Positions 59,693 to 64,000 of a stretch of 64,000 nt of DNA are shown here, piece by piece. Numbering within the stretch: the stretch's first letter is position 1; every line of letters begins with the position of its first letter. The stretch comes from Ceratotherium simum simum (lineage: Eukaryota > Chordata > Mammalia > Perissodactyla > Rhinocerotidae), in assembly GCF_000283155.1 (NCBI RefSeq), contig NW_004454195.1:3913085-3977084 (forward strand), written 5' to 3'. The notes beneath the pieces were generated by a model. That model made no database searches and was not told where the DNA came from. It saw only the letters and a program-made list of their open reading frames with translations. A program made the translations under genes and the position numbers.

Positions 59693-62600
59693 GATACAAA
59701 CATGAAATGGCTATCTCTTTCTCCAGTAGCTGTCTTCAACCAATCTCTATTGAATTCCCATCTCCTTAGCATCATCTTGGACACATTCCATATGTTCTAG
59801 TCATTCTGGGTCTAACGAATCCAATCCAATCAAGTTTCAACTCCATCTCATATTCAACCTATTTAATGTTTTCCTCTCCCCTATTATGGTTCAAGGGAAA
59901 CCACAATAGGGAGAAAGCAGATGTGGTCAATTTCTGCAAAGTTTCTTCCCCCTCCCTCTCCTTCCTCTGGCTATGTTGGAATGGGATAGAAGATGAGAAG
60001 AGATGGAAAAGTTCTGAGATCACTAACTTATGTGGTGCTATTGTAGCCTTCTTATTGCCGCCAGGGACTAACCTTGAATTTCCTCTGAGAGGCAAGTGTC
60101 TCTCTCGTGGGGCACCCTTATGATTTTCCAGGACATTCATAAGTGGGGACATTGCACTGTACAGTTTTTTTTACCAGGGGAAATGCTCTGACTCAATTCT
60201 TCTATCCACGCCGCAGCTTTGCCATCTGCAGTATTGTCCACAGCCTCTGCTGGCACCCTACTGGGGAAAACTGGCTCAAGGTCAGCTCAACGTCATCTAC
60301 CAGCTGACCCACAGGAGACTCATGCATCATAACCACTCCAAACAATTGAGTGGCAATAATACTGGATTGCTTCTGACCCCTTCCTGAGGTCTCCTGACAA
60401 TTCTCTTCTCCTCCTGTTCACATAGACAAAGAGTGGATCAGAAAGTTGGATTCATAAGCAGATATTAACCTGAGGAATGAAATGCCAGCCTCTCCTTCTT
60501 TTAGAACCAATGAGTAATTGTCTCCATCAATAATTATCTTAGAGAGTCACCTTATATATATTCCCTACAAGGCCACTGAATTACAACACCCTACTCATAT
60601 ACTTCATCTTCCATTTATTGAGACTAAACAGAGGTGACTGGATTAGGGTAGCTCAGCTTGTTCAACTGCCTTAAACAACCTGGAATGGGAGCCAACCTCT
60701 TTGCTGGCTCTCCTTAAAAGGCAGTGGTATTGCCAGTCTGTTTTTCCTAGGGAATTCCTAGACAACAGACAATAGGAAATATTCCATCCAACAGCCTGAT
60801 AGAGATGAAATAACAAGATAGAGAGGAAGGGGGATGAAGAGGAAGGAAGGAAGAGAGAGAGGGAGGAAAGGAAAAACAAGAAGAGGAAAAGTGAATGAAA
60901 GACTTGGCTTGTGAAGGATGAGATGCTATTAGAACACTGTATTTGGTGAAGACCTAAATTTTTATATCCTAAGAGCAAATATCTCATATTTTTCTTTTAG
61001 TTCCCTTTTCTCTTCTCTCTTCCTTTTCTGAAATTTCCTTTTGTATTAGGAGTATTCTTTATCCTTATTAATTGACGTGCAATAGCTCTAGAGATGAGCA
61101 GATCTTGGCACCTCTCGAGATCAGAATTCAAGGCAATTTTCTTCCACCATGCAAAGAAACCTTTCCCACACATAGAGGAACATTATCCAGCAAAACCAAT
61201 CTCTTCCTTCATAGCCAGGGTTATTTTTGTCTGAGTCCTGCTCCTTCCTCTAGCTGTGATGACCCAAACCTTTCACAACACAACAGAATACTCTGCCCCA
61301 AACCAATCTATCCATCTCCCCTTTGCTCCTGCATGCATGCAAAATGTCACCTTTCTCATATTTCACCTTTCTTCTTTTAAAAGGCAAGAGAGTATGGGAA
61401 AAACCTGTATGCACTTTCTTTCTAAGTCATTTATTGCTAAAAACATCTCATTCTATTGTGTTACCCATTTAAACTTCCTTTCCTTCAATTTCTAGATATT
61501 TCCAACAGAGAGGATGGTATTTACCAGGGGTGAAATGTGGCAATAAATGGACAATGCAATTGTATGAAACATAAGTTCACCACTAGCCCACACACATCTT
61601 CATGTATTCTTCTCTTATAAAGTTTATTCCAAGCACAAATTTAAGACTTCAGATAAACAACCAAGGTGGTGATATTAAAAGGCCTCCCCCTGCTTGACTG
61701 TGACATATAAACTGAATACTGTAGTTTTCAGACACGACTGAGCAGAGCCATAGGTGTTCTGTAGAGTCAGCAAGGGGTAGCCGGAAAGGGGATATTTGGG
61801 AGGAATATAACAATCACTCCCCTGCCAACCAGAGTGAGTCTATTTTTTCCCCTCTTTTACAGATTTCCACGTAAGACTACATTTGAAGAAATGGCCCTGC
61901 CATAGCAAGAATAACAGCAGTGGTTACAAAACAGAAACAAACAAACAAAAAACCCTTGAAATTCATCGATCTCATAGATTGGTAAATCACATGTCACAGG
62001 CACTACAAGGATTAAAACAGAGGTAAGAAAACTTTCTATCTTCTAGAAGTTTGCTCTCAAGTTGTGGAGAAAGAGAAGGTTACATAAACATGCAAATTAC
62101 TATATTATATGGTAGAGAAAAGTCAGTATAATAGGTGATGCTACATGAAGTACAACAGTGAATGAAAGACAGCTAGGAGACATCTTGATGTGAGAAAAAG
62201 GAAGTTTTTCAGGAATGACATGATTTTCATGGCTATATGATGGAGTTTTGAAGGCTTGATGGGATATTGATAGGCAAAAATAGGAAGACAGCATATCTGT
62301 TAATATATTTAGAATCATCATATGATGTAGGCATCTCTCACACCCTGAGCAAGAGGAACTGAGATGTTAATACATATGCATTATAACGTATCAATAAATA
62401 TTCAAGTTTTCAAATATTCAAAACACAGAACATGTTCATTGTTTTAACAGACATATAATATCTCTTATTATTATGCTCCCATGATGTGCTACATACATTA
62501 CTGTAGAGTAATAAAGGGCGAAAACCTTGTAAGGATAGTTTTTGTATTGTGGAAGAGTATTTATGACAATTTGGAGAGCTTATATTTATTCCACCAGGCA

Positions 62601-62863
62601 ACAGGAAACTAGTAAATTTTAGTGCAAGAAAGCAATAAGTCCAGAATTGGAAAATAGAAACATTAATCTGGTTTGGAGGGTTGTGGGAGTATGGGACTAG
62701 TAGAGAAAAAGAAGAGGCCCAGAAACAAGTTGGAATATTATTATGATACTCTAAAAAAATAATCAAAGAGGGCTCTGCCAAGCGGAAAGAAGCAAAGGAT
62801 GTGAGGGCTACAGGAGCAGCAATAGGCTTTGACTATAGAGAGGGGCTGAGGCAGACAAGAGTC
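59693..62863. other. Intergenic DNA downstream of PRL
   Basis: No gene seen. A GA-rich tract lies at 60820-60900. The stretch 62000-62860 resembles the same class of ancient interspersed repeat as 18741-19410, but I cannot name it. ORFs up to 123 codons lack any family motif. Confidence 0.45.
60820..60900 (+). repeat. GA-rich purine tract
   Basis: gaggaaggaaggaagagaga-type sequence of about 80 bp. Confidence 0.85.
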
Positions 62864-62877
62864 AAAAAGGCATCCAA

Positions 62878-62935
62878 TTGCACTTATAAGGTGACTGATA
62901 AACAATAATGTACAACAAAAATTTTACAATAAAAA
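62878..62935 (+). mobile_element. Very short (58 bp) retro-insertion
   Basis: A 58-bp segment ending in poly-A is flanked by an exact 14-bp duplication aaaaaggcatccaa (62864-62877 and 62936-62949). It has the hallmarks of L1-mediated insertion of an extremely 5'-truncated L1 or mRNA tail. Confidence 0.75.
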
Positions 62936-62949
62936 AAAAAGGCATCCAA

Positions 62950-63612
62950 GAACATGAGACTAGATGAGTAAATAAATGATGGGAAATTCAGAGAGAAGAG
63001 AGGAGGAGATAAATTAAGGCTTTGTCCAAACGCATCTGAACTTAATTTTCCTGTATTTCACTGACTTTGTACCAGAAATTATCAAAAATGTTATGTTACT
63101 TTGGCAAATCACAAAAATATGTGCACTCAAGAGCCTCTGTTAGACTATATCAAATACCAAAACCAAAGTATTTATACTACCCAGTAACAACAAGTAATAA
63201 GTCACTAGTCCCTTTCAACACTTAACTAAGACATACATCATAAAATATAGTGGATGAATAAGAATAAAATGAAAACAATCCATTTCTTTACAGAGCCAGC
63301 CCTACACAAAACCTAAACAAAACATAAATAATGGTCCCCTTCAACATTTGTCCACTTTCTCCAAGAGTTTCTCATTCCTTTCCCCTGAATCCACCCCTGT
63401 TTACTGTCCCTTTTAAAACATATGTTTTAAAAACAGATCCGTGCTTGCATAGTATAGCAGCATGATGGGAGCCCGAGGAGCCTGATCGGGGGGCTTCTAT
63501 GAAGACTCTATGTGAATTGGCACTGAGAAGTCTTATTCAACACCACTGTTTAAACCTGCTTCTTCGATTCTGAGACTCAGAGCCACTCGTCCCACTTAAC
63601 TGCACTAAGCCC
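62950..63612. other. Intergenic DNA, nothing recognised
   Basis: No supportable feature. Confidence 0.5.
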
Positions 63613-63630
63613 AAAAAGGAATGCACTTAT

Positions 63631-63859
63631 TGCGTATTTGAAAGTTGCTAAGAGAGTAGATCTTAAAATTTCTCATCACAAGAAAAAAAATTTTGTAGTT
63701 ATGTACAGGGACGAATGTCAACTAGACTTACTGTGGTGATCATTTTACAATATATACAAATATCAAATCATTATGCCATACATCTGAAACTAATACAACG
63801 TTATATGTCAATTACACCTCAATAAAAAATAATACTAATTTCAAAATAAATAAAAAAGA
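63631..63859 (+). mobile_element. LINE-1 3' end, sense, 5'-truncated
   Basis: ctaagagagtagatcttaaa, tttctcatcacaagaaaaaa, ttactgtggtgatcatttta and gtcaattacacctcaataaa are the classic 3' UTR of older L1s (L1MA/L1MB type). The flanks aaaaaggaatgcacttat (63613-63630) and aaaaaggaatatacttat (63860-63877) are a slightly diverged target duplication. Confidence 0.85.
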
Positions 63860-63912
63860 AAAAAGGAATATACTTATATTTTGGATAAAGAAAAGAAATT
63901 AACTAATACTGG

Positions 63913-64000
63913 TTTGTTTTTTGTTTTTTGTTTTTTTAATTTTTTGTTTTTGCTGTAACATTGGTTTATAACATTGTATAAATTTCAGGTGTACATCATT
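63913..64000 (-). mobile_element. LINE-1 3' end, antisense, cut by the window edge
   Basis: T-rich end followed by gtaacattggtttataacat and aatttcaggtgtacatcatt. It continues beyond the window. Confidence 0.82.

Overview
This is nuclear DNA from a placental mammal, almost certainly a perissodactyl. The window holds about a dozen tRNA-derived SINEs of the ERE type, the family found in horses, asses, zebras, rhinoceroses and tapirs. Several carry clean target-site duplications. An equid is the best guess; a rhinoceros or tapir cannot be excluded from the sequence alone.

The only protein-coding gene I can support is prolactin (PRL), complete on the + strand from about 49058 to 58972. It has a conserved pituitary-type promoter (TATA box, Pit-1-type sites), five coding exons (49114-49141, 51753-51934, 53908-54015, 56017-56196, 58639-58830) with consensus splice sites, and a poly(A) signal at 58949. 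The spliced reading frame is 690 nt, giving a 229-residue precursor: a 30-residue signal peptide and a 199-residue hormone with all six cysteines.

Positions 1-48.9 kb are AT-rich intergenic DNA upstream of PRL, with no other supportable gene. They are a layered repeat landscape. The oldest layer is MIR, L2-like, hAT (MER5A-like, MER20), a Tigger fossil and MLT1-type LTRs. Above it lie an ancient L1 at 33.6-35.6 kb and younger 5'-truncated L1s (3271-3640; an inverted 'twin-primed' copy at 28535-30545; 39306-41133). The youngest layer is the ERE SINEs. Microsatellites lie near 8.8, 27.5, 33.1, 35.6, 44.9, 45.6 and 48.1 kb. The four PRL introns also carry a MER20, MIRs, three EREs, L1 and LTR fragments. 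Downstream (59-64 kb) are a MaLR LTR, a tiny retro-insertion and two L1 3' ends.

I found no unknown coding system. The most useful leads are regulatory. A MER20 element lies about 5.3 kb upstream of the pituitary start site, near the position where the human decidual PRL promoter uses a MER20. A second MER20 sits 0.26 kb inside intron 1.
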